A DNA stretch of 64,000 nucleotides from Natrialba swarupiae (GTDB lineage Archaea > Halobacteriota > Halobacteria > Halobacteriales > Natrialbaceae): positions 1-64,000 of the forward strand of contig NZ_VTAW01000015.1 of NCBI RefSeq assembly GCF_008245225.1, given 5' to 3'. The translations under genes and the position numbers were made by a program. A model generated the notes under the pieces. That model saw only the letters and a program-made list of their open reading frames with translations, ran no database searches and was not told the DNA's origin. Within the stretch, counting starts at the first letter, position 1; each line of letters begins with the position of its first letter. Shown here piece by piece: positions 62,440 through 64,000 of this stretch.

Positions 62440-62814
62440 TCACTCCGTCGCGATTACTTCTATTTCAACTCCGATATCGATCGGTAACTCGACGACCTGT
62501 ACGGCACTACGAGCGGGATACGGATCGCTGAAATACTCCTGGTAGACCTCGTTTATCGCGTCGTAGTCGTCGATGTCCGTGACGAACACGGTGGCTTTTA
62601 CCGTGTTCTCGAGGGAGCTTCCCGCCGCCTCGAGGATTGCTTCGACGTTTTTCAGCGTCCGATGGGTCTGTTCTCGGATGTCCGTCGAAACGATCTCGCC
62701 GGTTTCCGGATCGACGGGCCCCTGTCCTGACACGAAAATTCGTCCGTCGTCGACGATCGCCTGTGAGAAGGGGCCGATACTCGCTGGTGCGTGCTCTGTT
62801 TCGATTTCGTTCAT
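62440..62814 (-). CDS. RidA-family enamine/imine deaminase
   Basis: 124 residues, full length. Family marks: APASIGPFSQAIVDDGRIFVSGQ, the Arg in YPARSAVQV and the Glu in VEIEVIA that bind the substrate carboxylate and water. RidA hydrolyses reactive enamines or imines released by PLP-dependent dehydratases and lyases. The SelA-like PLP enzyme at 55194 is a plausible source of such an intermediate. Confidence 0.95.
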   Translation of the reverse strand: MNEIETEHAPASIGPFSQAIVDDGRIFVSGQGPVDPETGEIVSTDIREQTHRTLKNVEAILEAAGSSLENTVKATVFVTDIDDYDAINEVYQEYFSDPYPARSAVQVVELPIDIGVEIEVIATE

Positions 62815-63188
62815 TCGACGGTACGAGATCGATCACCGCGGGGTAATAATGGCTTCGATCTCGTGGATTCGTCACGCGCAGATCGGAACTGACTGTCCAT
62901 CGACCGCTCCGTTCAGAATCGGTCGTAGCGGTGGTCGTGTCGACTCACTCCTCGAGACGGGGCCGTTCGACGGAAACCGATTCTCGATCGAACGCCGGGG
63001 AGTTACCCATGTTCGAACGTCGGTTCGGCGGAGCGGTCGCTTGCGCTTCTCTCACCGGGCCTATTACGAATGTATGACTGTAAATCCACGACGACGGTTT
63101 CAGCCATGCTGAAATCAGTGTCCCTCGAACGGGTTGTTCCATGAGAACAGTTATTACAATTCAGGATAAAGTAGCGATAATCAGAATC
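62815..63188. promoter_or_regulatory. Divergent promoter region between ridA and the third IclR gene
   Basis: 374 bp without a gene. TTATTACAATTC at about 63152-63163 is TATA-like and 25-35 nt before ATG 63189 of the IclR gene. The rest has no feature recognised. Confidence 0.4.
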
Positions 63189-63944
63189 ATGCCCCAAAAC
63201 GACGAAAACGCCGTCAAAACGACGGCTCGGTCGCTGGACATCATCGAAATGCTCCGGGAACTGAACGGGGCTAGACTTACCGAGATCGCCGATGCCGTCG
63301 GATTGCCCAACAGTACGGTTCACAATCACCTTTCGACGCTTCTGGAACGCGGTTACGTCGTCAAGCAGGGACACCAGTACCACGTCGGACTGCGGTTTCT
63401 CGACTTCGGCGAATACGCTCGTCGAACTCGGGAAGCGTACCTGCCGGCCCAAGACGAGTTGGATCAACTCGCCGCCGAAACCGGCCAGACCGCCTTCCTC
63501 CTTACCGAGGAAAACGGCGTCGGCGTCGTACTCTACGTCTCTCGAGCCGATGGGGCGGTTCCGGTCGACCTCCGCCCCGGAAACCGACTGCCGTTGCACA
63601 GTTCCGGGGTCGGCCAGGCGTACATGGCGTATCTGTCCGACGAGAAGATCGACGAGATCGTCGACCGATTCGGGCTACCCGAACGAACCGAGTCGACGAT
63701 ATCCGAACCGGCTGAACTCCACGACACCCTCGCTGAGGTCCGAGAACGCGGTATCGCGGTCGAGGTTGGTGGTCGCCTTCCCGGCGTGACGAGTATCGGC
63801 ACGGCGATCAAAGACGAGAGCGGAACGATCGTGGCGGCGATCGGAATCGCTGGCGCTGGTGGCAGTTTCGACGACGTCGACGGCGCAATCGATCACGTCA
63901 AACACACCGCGAACGTCATCGATCTCCGTATTGCTCACTCGTAA
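63189..63944 (+). CDS. IclR-family transcriptional regulator 3
   Basis: 251 residues from ATG 63189. Winged HTH (about 8-65: TARSLDIIEMLRELNG, EIADAVGLPNSTVHNHLSTL) and IclR ligand domain (DELDQLAAETGQTAFLL, LPLHSSGVGQAYMAYLSDEK, GTAIKDESGTIVAAIGIAGA). It is similar in layout to regulator 1 but clearly a separate protein. It is divergent from ridA, a probable target, and may control the sugar-acid genes as well. A few bases up to the window end hold nothing. Confidence 0.93.
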   Translation: MPQNDENAVKTTARSLDIIEMLRELNGARLTEIADAVGLPNSTVHNHLSTLLERGYVVKQGHQYHVGLRFLDFGEYARRTREAYLPAQDELDQLAAETGQTAFLLTEENGVGVVLYVSRADGAVPVDLRPGNRLPLHSSGVGQAYMAYLSDEKIDEIVDRFGLPERTESTISEPAELHDTLAEVRERGIAVEVGGRLPGVTSIGTAIKDESGTIVAAIGIAGAGGSFDDVDGAIDHVKHTANVIDLRIAHS

Positions 63945-64000
63945 CATCGCTCCAGAACTGTTGGGAACTCGGTTTCGACACTGCTGAAACGAGTTTGCTC

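Noticed and set aside
62134-62487. 117-codon frame upstream of ridA
   Set aside because: It overlaps the ridA 3' end on the other strand and shows no family-like sequence.

Overview
This window comes from a halophilic archaeon (class Halobacteria). The proteins are very acidic, the DNA is GC-rich, and it carries archaellin and arl genes, the archaeal CheF adaptor, haloarchaeal-type leaderless promoters (TATA about 25-30 nt before the start codon) and a haloarchaeal IS1341-type tnpB. Repeat content and gene set suggest the Natrialba/Natrinema side of the class, but the sequence does not prove a genus. No rRNA, tRNA or CRISPR array was seen.

1-17,250, chemotaxis: a transducer cut by the window edge, a cheW-parA pair, then cheY-cheB-cheA-cheD with overlapping or close junctions. 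An IS630-type insertion sequence lies just behind cheD. Beyond it are a KaiC-like ATPase with an acidic partner, a large membrane-anchored surface protein, a Tat lipoprotein, and a HEAT-repeat protein overlapping cheF. CheF links phosphorylated CheY to the archaellar motor. No cheR or cheC lies in the window.

17,250-30,140, archaellum: two archaellins, arlF, arlG, a FlaC/FlaD-E fusion, arlJ, a 44-residue membrane protein, a convergent unknown gene, a second FlaC/FlaD-E fusion, arlH and arlI. arlJ is separated from arlH-arlI. An AAA+ ATPase follows.

33,070-38,350: a pdhABC-lpd 2-oxoacid dehydrogenase operon on the minus strand. 38,350-43,060: a repeat-rich gap, an amidohydrolase, a broken tnpB and a TIGR04076-type protein.

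43,270-51,180: a DppBCDF-type peptide ABC transporter, a convergent substrate-binding lipoprotein, an aldo/keto reductase and an IclR regulator. 52,120-63,950: a catabolic region with a thiolase-like protein lacking the usual cysteine, its DUF35 partner, a SelA-like PLP enzyme, an acyl-CoA dehydrogenase, a nitroreductase, a Gfo/Idh/MocA oxidoreductase, a hydroxypyruvate-isomerase-like protein, a KdaD/FAH-family enzyme, RidA and two more IclR regulators. This looks like oxidation of a sugar acid or amino-sugar acid.

Three unusual signals run through the DNA. First, a family of short dispersed elements with ends like TGATACGG..TGCTGT recurs about ten times; several copies supply the TGA stop codon of the gene beside them, and one copy supplies both stops of a convergent pair. 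Second, the IS630 element has at least eight long hairpins inside its coding sequence. Third, tnpB carries two double-hairpin insertions, one of which breaks its frame.
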